From positions 1-64,000 of the forward strand of contig CAZGNV010000021.1 in assembly GCA_964527835.1 (NCBI GenBank): a stretch of DNA of 64,000 nt, given 5' to 3'. Below are positions 25,097 to 34,041 of the stretch, in pieces. Below the pieces are notes generated by a model, which was given only the letters and a program-made list of their open reading frames with translations, was not told the origin of the DNA and searched no databases. A program made the position numbers and the translations under genes. Source of the DNA: JAFDCJ01 sp964527835 (GTDB lineage: Bacteria; Desulfobacterota; Desulfobacteria; Desulfobacterales; JAFDCJ01). Position 1 is the stretch's first letter; the number at the start of each line of letters is the position of its first letter.

Positions 25097-25150
25097 CTGG
25101 AAAAAAAGTAAATGCCGGGCAAATTTACACCGTCAGCGGAGAAAATATCA

Positions 25151-26878
25151 ATGAAGAATAAAAACTCTCTGGATTCGAAAAATGCCGCTCAGTCGGCTGC
25201 GGCCACCAACTTCATCAAACAAATCATTGCCGAAGATGTCCAGCATGGCAAAAACGACGGGCGGGTCCACACGCGATTTCCGCCGGAGCCCAACGGGTAC
25301 CTGCACATCGGGCATGCCAAGTCCATCTGCCTCAATTTCGGGCTGGCCGCTGAATTCGGCGGCCTGTGCAACCTGCGCTTCGACGATACCGACCCGAGCA
25401 AGGAGTCGGTCGAATACGTCGAGTCCATTAAAGAAGATGTGCGCTGGCTTGGATTCGACTGGGAGGGGCGGCTGCATCACGCCTCGGATTATTTCGAACC
25501 GCTCTATGAATATGCCGTGCAGCTGATCAAGGCCGGCAAGGCCTATGTTGACAGTCTCAGTGCCGACGAGATCCGTGAGTACCGTGGAACTTTGACCCGG
25601 CCCGGAAAAAACAGCCCCTACCGGGACCGGACGGTGGCCGAAAACCTGGACCTGTTTGACCGCATGCGCGCCGGCGAATTCAAAGACGGCGAGCATGTGC
25701 TGCGGGCCAAAATCGACATGGCCGCCCCCAACGTGATCATGCGCGACCCGACCCTGTACCGCATCCGCCATGTGGACCATTACCGCACCGGCAACGCTTG
25801 GTGCATCTATCCGATGTACGATTTTACCCACTGCCTGTCGGATTCCATCGAGGGCATCACCCATTCGCTGTGCACCCTGGAATTTGAAAACAACCGCCAG
25901 CTCTATGACTGGGTGCTCGATGAGCTGGGGGTCTATCATCCCCGGCAGATCGAATTTGCCCGCTTGAACCTGACCTACACCGTGCTGAGCAAGCGCAAGC
26001 TGATCCAACTGGTGGAGCAGGGTCATGTCAGCGGCTGGGATGACCCGCGCATGCCCACCATTTCCGGATTGCGCCGGCGCGGCTACACCCCGGCGGCCAT
26101 CCGCAATTTCTGTGAGCGCATCGGGGTTGCCCGGGCCGACAGCATGGTGGACCTGGCCCTGCTGGAATACTGTGTCCGCGAGGACCTGAACAAAAGCGCC
26201 GCCCGGGTGATGGGGGTTTTGCGGCCGCTGAAGGTGGTCATCGACAATTACCCGCCGGAAAGGGAAGAACTTCTGGAGGCAATCAACAACCCGGAAGACC
26301 CGTCCATGGGCTCGCGCCAGGTGCCCTTTTGCCGGGAGCTGTATATTGAACGCGATGACTTCATGGAAGCCCCGCCCAAAAAGTTCTTTCGCCTGGCGCC
26401 GGGCCGTGAGGTGCGCCTGCGCTATGCCTACTTTATCACCTGCGTGGACGTCGTCAAGAATCCGGACAACGGCGAGGTGGTTGAACTTCACTGCACCTAT
26501 GACCCGGCCACCCGCGGCGGCGATGCGCCCGACGGCCGCAAGGTCAAGGCAACCCTGCACTGGGTATCGGCCCGGCATGCCGTTGAAGCCGAAGCCCGGC
26601 TTTACAACCAGCTTTTCAGTGTCGAAAATCCAGCCGATGTCAAAGCCGGCCAGGATTTCAGGGACACTCTGAATCCCGAATCGCTGGAAACCCTGACCGA
26701 CTGCCGGCTCGAACCCGGCCTGGCGGCAGCCGCCCCCGGCGACCGTTTCCAGTTTGAACGGCTGGGATATTTCTGCGTGGACACCAAAGATTCCAGGGCC
26801 GGCCGGCCGGTGTTCAACCGCACGGTGACCCTGCGCGATACCTGGGCCCGAATTCTCAAGGCCCGCAAAAAAAAGTGA
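25151..26878 (+). CDS. glnS: Glutaminyl-tRNA synthetase
   Basis: A 575-residue GlnRS. HIGH is seen in PPEPNGYLHIGHAKS, KMSKS-like in YTVLSKRKLIQLV, and the family segment VSGWDDPRMPTISGLRRRGYTP is clear. The two C-terminal anticodon beta-barrels are present (MEAPPKKFFRLAPGREVRLRYAYFI). GlnRS occurs in only some bacteria, so direct charging of the nearby tRNA-Gln is expected. The ATG at 25151 (MKNKNSL) was preferred over an upstream in-frame codon. Converges on the fcl gene. Confidence 0.97.
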   Translation: MKNKNSLDSKNAAQSAAATNFIKQIIAEDVQHGKNDGRVHTRFPPEPNGYLHIGHAKSICLNFGLAAEFGGLCNLRFDDTDPSKESVEYVESIKEDVRWLGFDWEGRLHHASDYFEPLYEYAVQLIKAGKAYVDSLSADEIREYRGTLTRPGKNSPYRDRTVAENLDLFDRMRAGEFKDGEHVLRAKIDMAAPNVIMRDPTLYRIRHVDHYRTGNAWCIYPMYDFTHCLSDSIEGITHSLCTLEFENNRQLYDWVLDELGVYHPRQIEFARLNLTYTVLSKRKLIQLVEQGHVSGWDDPRMPTISGLRRRGYTPAAIRNFCERIGVARADSMVDLALLEYCVREDLNKSAARVMGVLRPLKVVIDNYPPEREELLEAINNPEDPSMGSRQVPFCRELYIERDDFMEAPPKKFFRLAPGREVRLRYAYFITCVDVVKNPDNGEVVELHCTYDPATRGGDAPDGRKVKATLHWVSARHAVEAEARLYNQLFSVENPADVKAGQDFRDTLNPESLETLTDCRLEPGLAAAAPGDRFQFERLGYFCVDTKDSRAGRPVFNRTVTLRDTWARILKARKKK

Positions 26879-26941
26879 CCCTGCCGGTTGTCCCTGTCGA
26901 CGGCCCGCCCAGGGTGGGGTTTTTCAGCGGCAACGCCTGTT

Positions 26942-27991
26942 CTACCCAACCGCTTCCAGATACCAGCGGTACACGGCCTGCAGCCCATCGGCCAGATGGA
27001 TTTTCGGCTGCCAGCCCAGCTCTTGCAAGCGGGAGACATCCAGCAGCTTGCGGGGCGTCCCATCCGGTTTGGAACGGTCCCATTTGATTTGCGCGTCATA
27101 CCCCACGACACCGGCAACCATCTGCGCCAGTTCGCGCACCGTCAGATCCCGGCCCCAGCCGATGTTGATAATCTGCGATGAATCGTAATGCCACATCAGA
27201 AACACACAGGCCTCGGCCAGATCGTCGACATGCAAAAATTCACGCCGGGGTGCACCCGAACCCCATAGGACAACCGCTGGTTTGCCACTGGAGCCATTGA
27301 CTCCCTGGCCGGCGGCAGGCTCCCGGCCAAGGGAAATTTTAATATCTTCCGGGATCGGACCGAAGACCTGCTCGTCTCTTTCAATGCCCTGCCAGTCGTC
27401 CGCGGCCGCCAGTTTGGCCAGGTGGAATTTGCGGATCAGCGCCGGCAGCACATGGGAGGTTTGAAAATCGAAGTTGTCGTTGGGTCCGTACAGGTTGTTG
27501 GGCATCACGCTGATAAAATGGGTGCCGTACTGCCAGTTGTAAGCCTGGCACATCTTGATGCCGGCAATTTTCGCGACGGCATAGGGCTCATTGGTGGATT
27601 CGAGCGGTCCGGAAAGCAGGTATTCTTCCTTGATGGGCTGGGGGCAAAGCCTGGGGTAAATGCAGGAACTGCCCAAAAAAAGCAGCTTTTTTACCTGGCT
27701 GCGATAGGCGGCATGGATGATGTTGGTCTGAATGGCAATGTTTTCGTAAATAAACTGCGCCGGGTATGTTTTGTTGCCCCAGATGCCGCCGACCCTGGCG
27801 GCTGCCAGAAACACATAGTCCGGCTTTTCCTGGTTGAAAAAGGATTCCACCTGTTGCTGGCGGGTCAAATCAAGCTCGCCACGGGTCCGGGCCACAATGT
27901 TGCGGTAGCCTTTTTTCTTGAGTCGGCGTACGAGGGCCGAGCCCACCATGCCACGGTGCCCGGCAACATAGACTTTAGCGGTTTTGTCCAT
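26942..27991 (-). CDS. fcl: GDP-L-fucose synthase-like epimerase/reductase
   Basis: The 349-residue product is a GDP-4-keto-6-deoxymannose epimerase/reductase that makes GDP-fucose for surface polysaccharides. It has the Rossmann motif AGHRGMVGSALVRRLK, GSSCIYP, and YAVAKIAGIKMC with Tyr and Lys, plus WGSGAPRREFLHVDDLAEA. It is about 30 residues longer than usual owing to an insert near residue 220-240 (SLGREPAAGQGVNGSSGK). No gmd gene is beside it. Its start abuts the cysQ stop. Confidence 0.93.
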   Translation of the reverse strand: MDKTAKVYVAGHRGMVGSALVRRLKKKGYRNIVARTRGELDLTRQQQVESFFNQEKPDYVFLAAARVGGIWGNKTYPAQFIYENIAIQTNIIHAAYRSQVKKLLFLGSSCIYPRLCPQPIKEEYLLSGPLESTNEPYAVAKIAGIKMCQAYNWQYGTHFISVMPNNLYGPNDNFDFQTSHVLPALIRKFHLAKLAAADDWQGIERDEQVFGPIPEDIKISLGREPAAGQGVNGSSGKPAVVLWGSGAPRREFLHVDDLAEACVFLMWHYDSSQIINIGWGRDLTVRELAQMVAGVVGYDAQIKWDRSKPDGTPRKLLDVSRLQELGWQPKIHLADGLQAVYRWYLEAVG

Positions 27992-28864
27992 TTAGCGTAT
28001 GACCACAAACCATGGGTTGAGCAGATTCTGCTTGTTGTAAACCAGTGCCTCGTCGCTATCGTACTGCAGCACCCGGGCGCCGGCAGCTTCAGCAATGGCA
28101 TGCCCGGCAGCCGTGTCCCATTCCATAGTAGGCCCGGTGCGCGGGTAGATGTCCGCCCGACCCTCGGCCACCAGGCACAGCTTGAGCGAACTGCCGGCGG
28201 AAATAAAGTCGACCTCGCCGTGCTGCCTTCGTTTTTCCGCCACAAATGATTCCAGCTCGGGGCTGCCGTGGGAGCGGCTGCCCATGATGGTGTATGGCCG
28301 GCGGGTGCCGTCATCCACCGGCAGCCGGACCGCCCGGTCCTTAAGCGCTGCCAGCAGCCGTTCGGCTTGGCTGTCGCTCGGAGGGTCCGGCGGCATATTC
28401 AAGATTTCATTCACAACGGCATCCCGGCCGTTGCCGGCACGGTTGAAATCCAGCTTAAAGGCCCCCATACCGCTCAAAGCAAAATAGAGCATATTCTTGT
28501 CCGGCACAAAAACAACACCGGCCGCCGGCCGGCAGTCCTGGATAATCGCGATGTTGACGGTAAATTCACCGTTTTTCTTGATGAATTCCTTGGTTCCGTC
28601 CAGAGGATCAATCAGCCAGTAGGTTTGCCATTTTTTTCGCTGGGCATAGTCGATGTCCTTGCCTTCCTCGCTCAGCAGCGGGATGTCAAACACCGCCAGC
28701 CGCCGCACGATAGTCTCATGGGCGCGCCGGTCGGCCAGTGTCAGGGGGGACTGATCGGCTTTTTGCTGGACTTCGAAATCAGCCGACCGGTAGACCTCCA
28801 GAATGACTTCTCCAGCTTCCACGGCGGCCGCCACGGCCGTCAACAGATAAATTTCAAGGTTCAT
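27992..28864 (-). CDS. cysQ: 3'(2'),5'-bisphosphate nucleotidase
   Basis: CysQ removes the 3' phosphate from PAP. The 290-residue inositol-monophosphatase-fold protein has PLLSEEG (metal Glu), WLIDPLDGTKEFIKKNGEFTVNIAII (metal Asps), and TGPTMEWDTAAGHAIAEAAGA. GAGGGACGCTG precedes the ATG. Close linkage to fcl suggests shared expression, although the pathways are unrelated. Confidence 0.92.
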   Translation of the reverse strand: MNLEIYLLTAVAAAVEAGEVILEVYRSADFEVQQKADQSPLTLADRRAHETIVRRLAVFDIPLLSEEGKDIDYAQRKKWQTYWLIDPLDGTKEFIKKNGEFTVNIAIIQDCRPAAGVVFVPDKNMLYFALSGMGAFKLDFNRAGNGRDAVVNEILNMPPDPPSDSQAERLLAALKDRAVRLPVDDGTRRPYTIMGSRSHGSPELESFVAEKRRQHGEVDFISAGSSLKLCLVAEGRADIYPRTGPTMEWDTAAGHAIAEAAGARVLQYDSDEALVYNKQNLLNPWFVVIR

Positions 28865-29006
28865 CAGCGTCCCTCAGCATCATTTCGATTAATTTCCAGG
28901 CAGCGGTTTTTCATCCTTCGGCTTCTTAACCGCTTATTTTCTTTGCGGCCATTTCACTGCAGTTTAGTATGAACCGCGGTGAAAGTCAATTTGGAACAAA
29001 TTCGGA

Positions 29007-29924
29007 TCACTTGAAATTCAGCCCGGCAACCACCGCCCACAGCACCAACGCATGCATGACCGCTAAAATCGCCAGCAGCGAAAAAATCCAGCGCCGGATG
29101 GTGCCCTGGTCGTCATCGGCAACCGGATCGGTTTCGGTGGCAGACACCGCAAAAACACGGCCGCGATTCCAGTAATAGATGATCACCGCAACTGCGCCAC
29201 CCAGCGACAACCCGTTGCCGATCAACAGCCACCCGGGATAGCTGGGACTGAACGCTCCCTGCCGCTGGACATCAAACAAACGCACACCCATCACCGCAGC
29301 CGTTGCCCCTGAAAGCAGGATGAGCATCAGACTCCCCCTGTAATCCCGCCAACGCCCCGCCCAGACCCATCGCTTTTGAACTGCCGATCCGGTCATCCCC
29401 ATCAGCATGAGAACCCCGATAAATGCCGCAGCGGCATCAATCACCATATCCGACCAGCCATAGGAGCGTTGCGGATGGATCCCCTGCATCAGCTCATCGA
29501 CGAAACCCAGCATCGCCGCACAGGTAAAAATCAGCAACAAAAGGCCCCGTCCCTTATAATCGGTTGCCAGCGCCCAGTAAAGCAGCCAGGTCATCAGGAC
29601 GTATTGCGGAATGTGAATATGTTTGTTGCCATTGGGCTCGGCCATCACGATGGTAAAAACGATCAAGGCACTGACGGCCAGAATGCCAAGACAACGGATG
29701 GCTATTTTCTGCTGAACACAAACAATCGTGTAGACCGCTGCAAGCAAGACAGTGATCAAAAGCGGCAGACGGGCGGTGATGGTCGCAGGAAAATGCCGCT
29801 CAAGCGCCTGAAAAACCAAAATAACATACGGCAAAGCAGCGGTGTACAATGCCACGGCAGCCCAGCGCAGCGGGCCCGGCGGCCGGGCACAAAGAACGTG
29901 AATGGAGAAATCAGCAGCCATCAT
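29007..29924 (-). CDS. VanZ-like integral membrane protein
   Basis: A 305-residue protein with about eight hydrophobic segments. The middle holds a VanZ-type motif: HIPQYVLMTWLLYWAL followed by GFVDELMQGIHPQRSYGWSDMVIDAAAAFIGV, with the conserved Glu-x-x-Gln, Arg and Asp. VanZ homologues are linked to teicoplanin tolerance or membrane lipid functions, but the role here is unknown. It diverges from the HD protein at 30072. Confidence 0.75.
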   Translation of the reverse strand: MMAADFSIHVLCARPPGPLRWAAVALYTAALPYVILVFQALERHFPATITARLPLLITVLLAAVYTIVCVQQKIAIRCLGILAVSALIVFTIVMAEPNGNKHIHIPQYVLMTWLLYWALATDYKGRGLLLLIFTCAAMLGFVDELMQGIHPQRSYGWSDMVIDAAAAFIGVLMLMGMTGSAVQKRWVWAGRWRDYRGSLMLILLSGATAAVMGVRLFDVQRQGAFSPSYPGWLLIGNGLSLGGAVAVIIYYWNRGRVFAVSATETDPVADDDQGTIRRWIFSLLAILAVMHALVLWAVVAGLNFK

Positions 29925-30071
29925 CGGGTCTCAAGCGGGTTGATTTTTACAATTCAACTGGTTACTGTTATGCCATAAAACCACAATCGAGTAAAATTCA
30001 CGGTGCCGTAAAAAATCATTTTCAAGCGGTTTAAGCCTTTGCGAAAAAAAAGCGGTGAGGGGAAGTGCCCA

Positions 30072-31232
30072 ATGCCGGTATTTGATCTGTCTGAATTTTT
30101 CAAGCTCTCGTCGGCCCTGAATTACAACCTGAGTGCGGCTTCTTTGAACCGCTACAATGTATTGATGTACATTCTCGCCGGCAGGCGACTGGATGCCGAC
30201 GATCAACAGGATCGTGAAAAAAAAGGGGTTCTGATGGAAGCCCTGGGCTATCTGTTTTCCGCCTACCGGCAAAAGCGGCGGCGCCTGGGGCCAATGGCGG
30301 TGCTGCATCCGCTTAGGGCCGCGGCGCTGTTCACCCGCTCGCTGAACAGCGTCAACCTAGTGGACGTGCTCAGCGTCCTGTTGCATGATATTCTCGAAGA
30401 CATCGAGTCGAGGCAATTCGACACCGTGACCTGGAAAGCCATGGAAGGCCAGCTATACAGCCTGCTGGACCGCCTTGAACCGGATGACGAAGCCCGGCTG
30501 ACGGCCAATCTGTTGTGCCTGACGCGTGTCGCCGGCGAATCTTACTACCGCTATATCGCCAGACTGCTGGACAACGCCCGCAACGCCCCGGAATTGGTGG
30601 AGGTCAAACTGGCCGATCGTCTGGACAACACGCTGGACATGCGCATCGACCTTGAAGACCCGCTGGCCGATCTTGACTTTTTCAAAACCATTTTCCAGAT
30701 TCTGTTTGTCAACAACTACCCGGGCTACCAACCCAGGGCGGAACATTCCCAGGCGACGGCAATCAACGGCGCCCGCCGGCTGTATCAGCTATTTAAAAAT
30801 GCCGTGCTGCTCTCGCTGATCCGCCAGCACACCCCGGCAGACGACCGCCGCACCATCGAACCCCTGTTTGACACCGTTGCCGAAGCCAGTCTGAAAGAAG
30901 CCCAGCGCACTCTGGTCCATCTGGCCGGCTATCACCTCAACGAGGTTGGCACCCAGCGCCGCCTGATACTCGAAGCCATGCAGTACTGCTACAGCGGCCG
31001 CAGCGACCTGATCACCCGGCCTGACGGCCAGCAGTTGCTCGACGGGCTGTTCTCCACCTATTTCGGACCTGTCTCCAGCAAAGTCCGCGGCCCGCAGCTG
31101 GACATCCTGTATCAGAACAAACCCCTGATGCTGGAAGCCTCGGTGGCCTTCATCGTCATTTTCCTGAGCTTTTTAAACGACCGGGATTTTTTCATCAAAG
31201 GCATCAGCGCCAAGGGCATTGAGCCGGAATAG
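30072..31232 (+). CDS. Stand-alone HD-domain protein resembling Rel/Spo hydrolase
   Basis: The 386-residue product has HPLRAAALFTRS, LLHDILEDIES and VKLADRLDNTLDMR. These correspond to the HPLEVAG, LLHDVIEDT and KLADRLHNMRT motifs of the (p)ppGpp hydrolase in the Rel protein at 3964-6108. No synthetase, TGS or ACT domain follows; the C-terminal half is helical and ends in a hydrophobic stretch (EASVAFIVIFLSFL). A small-alarmone-hydrolase-like role is inferred but unproven, and longer than typical Mesh1. ATG at 30072 follows GAGGGGAAGTGCCCA. Convergent with the WalJ-like gene. Confidence 0.75.
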   Translation: MPVFDLSEFFKLSSALNYNLSAASLNRYNVLMYILAGRRLDADDQQDREKKGVLMEALGYLFSAYRQKRRRLGPMAVLHPLRAAALFTRSLNSVNLVDVLSVLLHDILEDIESRQFDTVTWKAMEGQLYSLLDRLEPDDEARLTANLLCLTRVAGESYYRYIARLLDNARNAPELVEVKLADRLDNTLDMRIDLEDPLADLDFFKTIFQILFVNNYPGYQPRAEHSQATAINGARRLYQLFKNAVLLSLIRQHTPADDRRTIEPLFDTVAEASLKEAQRTLVHLAGYHLNEVGTQRRLILEAMQYCYSGRSDLITRPDGQQLLDGLFSTYFGPVSSKVRGPQLDILYQNKPLMLEASVAFIVIFLSFLNDRDFFIKGISAKGIEPE

Positions 31233-31348
31233 TCGCCTTCGGACGCCAGGTGCTATGCTCTCTGCGCTTTGCACCATGCGTATCCCCCGCGAAAACCGGA
31301 AACCGGCGGGGAAAAAGATGCTTTGTGGATGGCAGTCAGCTGAAAAGC

Positions 31349-32152
31349 CTATCTCAGATAGATGATGGGGCCGGAAGCATGCTGGCCGGCCACGCTCAGG
31401 CGGGCATCGCAGCGGGTCAGGGCTTTGGCGACCTCGGCGAAGGCCTTTTCAGGGGTATTGTTGTTTTCGCTCAGGTGCGCCAGGATGACATGCTGCAGCC
31501 GTTCGTGCTGCAGCTGTTCGAGCAGGGTTTTCGATTCCTGGTTGGAAAGATGCCCGGCGCGGCTTTTAATGCGCTGCTTCAGGGGCCAGGGATAGGGACC
31601 GGTTTCAAGCATATGGGGATCGTGATTGGCCTCCAGGATCAACAGCATGCAGCGTTTGAGGTGCTCTTTGACCAGGGAGGTGGCCACCCCCAGATCCGTC
31701 GCGATTCCAATGCTGATGCCGTTGCAGGAGATGGTAAAGCCCGCCGGATCTTCGGCATCGTGGGAGATGGAAAAGGGGCGTACCGCCAGGCGCTGGATAT
31801 TAAACGTCCGTCCGCACTCAAATGATCGAATTTCATTCAGCCGGCCCATTTGCGGTGCCGCCTGGGCGGTTTTCTGGTTGATATACACCGGCAGCTGATA
31901 GCGGCGGGATAAAATGCCGACGCCCTTGATATGATCGGCATGTTCATGGCTGACGATGATGGCATCCAGGCTTTCAGGGGCCAGCCCGCGGGCGGCCAGG
32001 CGGCGTTCAAGCTCGATCCCCGAAAGACCGGCATCCAGCAAAATGGATGTCTGCCCGTCGGAGATGTAAATGGCATTGCCCTTGCTGCCGCTGGCCAGGG
32101 TGCAGACAGCAATATTGTATGGCGACTGTTTATTTTCTAACGTCATTCCCAT
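31349..32152 (-). CDS. MBL-fold hydrolase of the WalJ/YycJ family
   Basis: The 267-residue metallo-hydrolase has LASGSKGNAIYI, DAGLSGIELERRL, the zinc motif SHEHADHIKGVGIL, and a terminal HLSENNNTPEKA. This subfamily (YycJ/WalJ) includes proteins thought to be 5'-3' exonucleases linked to cell-wall regulation in Gram-positives and mismatch repair. The exact role in this organism is unknown. The start ATG at 32152 (MGMTLEN) is uncertain by two codons. Confidence 0.85.
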   Translation of the reverse strand: MGMTLENKQSPYNIAVCTLASGSKGNAIYISDGQTSILLDAGLSGIELERRLAARGLAPESLDAIIVSHEHADHIKGVGILSRRYQLPVYINQKTAQAAPQMGRLNEIRSFECGRTFNIQRLAVRPFSISHDAEDPAGFTISCNGISIGIATDLGVATSLVKEHLKRCMLLILEANHDPHMLETGPYPWPLKQRIKSRAGHLSNQESKTLLEQLQHERLQHVILAHLSENNNTPEKAFAEVAKALTRCDARLSVAGQHASGPIIYLR

Positions 32153-32197
32153 TGTTCCGATTCGTTTGGGGCGTTAGCAAATGGTATAAGGTTTATA

Positions 32198-32284
32198 GAA
32201 TTCGGAAGTCGGAATGCGGAATGCGAAAAATTGAAACCCAGATATTCAACCAGCTCTTTTTCCACATTCCGCATTCCGAATTCC
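32198..32284. repeat. Palindromic GGAATGCGGAATG-type intergenic repeat
   Basis: GAATTCGGAAGTCGGAATGC at the left end is inverted at the right end as GCATTCCGAATTCC. The arms flank ~40 bases. It lies between dut and the WalJ-like gene. Confidence 0.65.
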
Positions 32285-32292
32285 ACATTCAT

Positions 32293-32751
32293 CTACTTCC
32301 CCGTATGTCCGAAGCCGCCGGTGTTGCGCCCGGTGGGCTCCAGCCCAGCGACCGGCTGCAGCTCGGCCCGGTAAACTTTTTGAATGATCATCTGGGCGAT
32401 GCGCTCCCCCCGGCGCAGCGTGTAGGCTTCAGACCCCAGGTTGATCAGCGCGACCAGGATCTCACCGCGATAGTCGGCATCGATGGTACCCGGGGAATTG
32501 ATCAGCCCGATGCCGTGTCTGACCGCCAGGCCGCTGCGGGGCCGAATCTGGGCTTCGAAACCGACCGGAAGCGCCACGGCAAAGCCGGTGGGCACCAGCA
32601 CTATCTGGCCTTTTTCAAGCACCAGATCGTCTTTGACGGCTGCACAAATGTCCATCCCCGCACTGTGGGCGGTCATGTAACGCGGCAGGACGATGTCGGC
32701 ATCCACCTCAGGCCGCAGCCGTAAAATTTTGATCACCGGGGATTGTTCCAA
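32293..32751 (-). CDS. dut: Deoxyuridine 5'-triphosphate nucleotidohydrolase
   Basis: The 152-residue trimeric dUTPase hydrolyses dUTP to dUMP. Its five family motifs are visible: AGMDICA, RPRSGLA, GTIDADYRGEI, GERIAQMI and the C-terminal GRNTGGFGHTGK. It is 21 bases after the M16 peptidase gene. Together with dCMP deaminase at 16567 it supplies dUMP. Confidence 0.96.
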   Translation of the reverse strand: MEQSPVIKILRLRPEVDADIVLPRYMTAHSAGMDICAAVKDDLVLEKGQIVLVPTGFAVALPVGFEAQIRPRSGLAVRHGIGLINSPGTIDADYRGEILVALINLGSEAYTLRRGERIAQMIIQKVYRAELQPVAGLEPTGRNTGGFGHTGK

Positions 32752-32772
32752 GGGTGCCCTTATTTGTCTTCT

Positions 32773-34041
32773 TTAATGCAGCAGCATCTTTTCAAATTCA
32801 TTTTTGTCGGTGTCCGACGGGCCCAGCAGGGTCAGGGCCATGTGGTCGGCATCAAACAGCCCGCAGGCCAGCTGCTGAATGTCAGCGGCGGTGACGGCTT
32901 CAATTTTCTCCATAATCGTCTCCAGCGCGATATCGCCGCCAAAATGAATTTCGTTCTGGGCGGTGCGCACCATCTGGTTATCGGTGCTTTCGGCACCCAA
33001 CAGCAGGCTGCCCCGGGTATATTCAACCGCCCCGCTGAGCTCTGAAGCCGTAACCGGCTTGCGGGTCATCTTGAACAGCTCATCGAGAACCAGGCGGGTG
33101 GTCTCTTCGGCACGCCGGGGATCAACCCCCACGTAAACGCCGAACATCCCGGTATCCACATGGGAGGAAACAAAGGAGTACACCGAATAGGCCAGCCCCC
33201 TTTTTTCGCGTACCTGCTGAAACAGCCGGGAGCTCATGTTGCCCCCCAGGATGGTGTTGAGCAGCGACAGGCAGTAGCGGCCGGGATCGGTAATGGACAG
33301 CCCCCGGGTGCCTAGACAAATATGCATCTGCTCCAGCTCCCGGTGGTGGACATCCACCACGCAGCACTCCTGCGGGGGATGGCGCGGCGGGAAACCGTCG
33401 CCCGGGGCCAGCGCCTCAAAGGAAGGCGCCACCAACCGGACCAGGCGGTCATGCTCGATGTTGCCGGCCGCTGAAACGACGATGCGCTCGGGCTGATAGA
33501 GACGGCGGAAAAAATTTTTGATCGCTGCGGCATCAAAACCCAGAATGTTTTCAGGAGTTCCGAGAATCGAGCGGCCCAGGGGGTGATCCCCCCAGAAATT
33601 ATACCCGGACAGCAGGTGAACATATTCTTCCGGGTTGTCTTCGACCATGCCGATTTCCTGCAAAATCACCGGCCGTTCCTTTTCCACCTCCGCCGGGTCA
33701 AACACCGAGTTGGTAAAGATGTCACAAAGAATGTCGGCCATGGTATCGACCCGGGTATCCAGGACCCGGGCGTGGTAGCAGGTATTTTCCATGGTCGTAA
33801 AAGCATTGGTATGGCCGCCGACAGCATCAAACTCCTTGGCGATCTGGTAGGCTGAACGTTTGCGGGTTCCCTTGAAAATCATATGTTCGATAAAATGCGA
33901 CAGTCCGCTTTCTTGTTCGGACTCATCCCGGGCGCCCACGTTGACCCATACCCCCATGGATACTGAGCGGGTATGGGTCATTTTGCGGCTCACAATGCGA
34001 ATGCCGTTTTTAAGCACGGTCTTAGCGACGGGTGCGTCCAT
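32773..34041 (-). CDS. M16-family zinc metallopeptidase
   Basis: A 422-residue pitrilysin-family protein. It has the inverted zinc motif HFIEHMIFKGTRKR (HxxEH) and the downstream glutamate in ENTCYHARVL-NSVFDPAEVEKERPVILQEI, plus the RGLAYSVYSF segment. It is the active single-subunit type rather than an inactive partner. The ATG at 34039-34041 (MDAPVAK) overlaps the pnp 3' end by 20 bases. pnp-M16-dut is a common arrangement in Gram-negatives and Desulfobacterota. Substrate unknown. Confidence 0.92.
   Translation of the reverse strand: MDAPVAKTVLKNGIRIVSRKMTHTRSVSMGVWVNVGARDESEQESGLSHFIEHMIFKGTRKRSAYQIAKEFDAVGGHTNAFTTMENTCYHARVLDTRVDTMADILCDIFTNSVFDPAEVEKERPVILQEIGMVEDNPEEYVHLLSGYNFWGDHPLGRSILGTPENILGFDAAAIKNFFRRLYQPERIVVSAAGNIEHDRLVRLVAPSFEALAPGDGFPPRHPPQECCVVDVHHRELEQMHICLGTRGLSITDPGRYCLSLLNTILGGNMSSRLFQQVREKRGLAYSVYSFVSSHVDTGMFGVYVGVDPRRAEETTRLVLDELFKMTRKPVTASELSGAVEYTRGSLLLGAESTDNQMVRTAQNEIHFGGDIALETIMEKIEAVTAADIQQLACGLFDADHMALTLLGPSDTDKNEFEKMLLH

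Noticed and set aside
25148..26578. A long minus-strand frame opposite glnS
   Set aside because: Shadow of glnS; no independent start signal.
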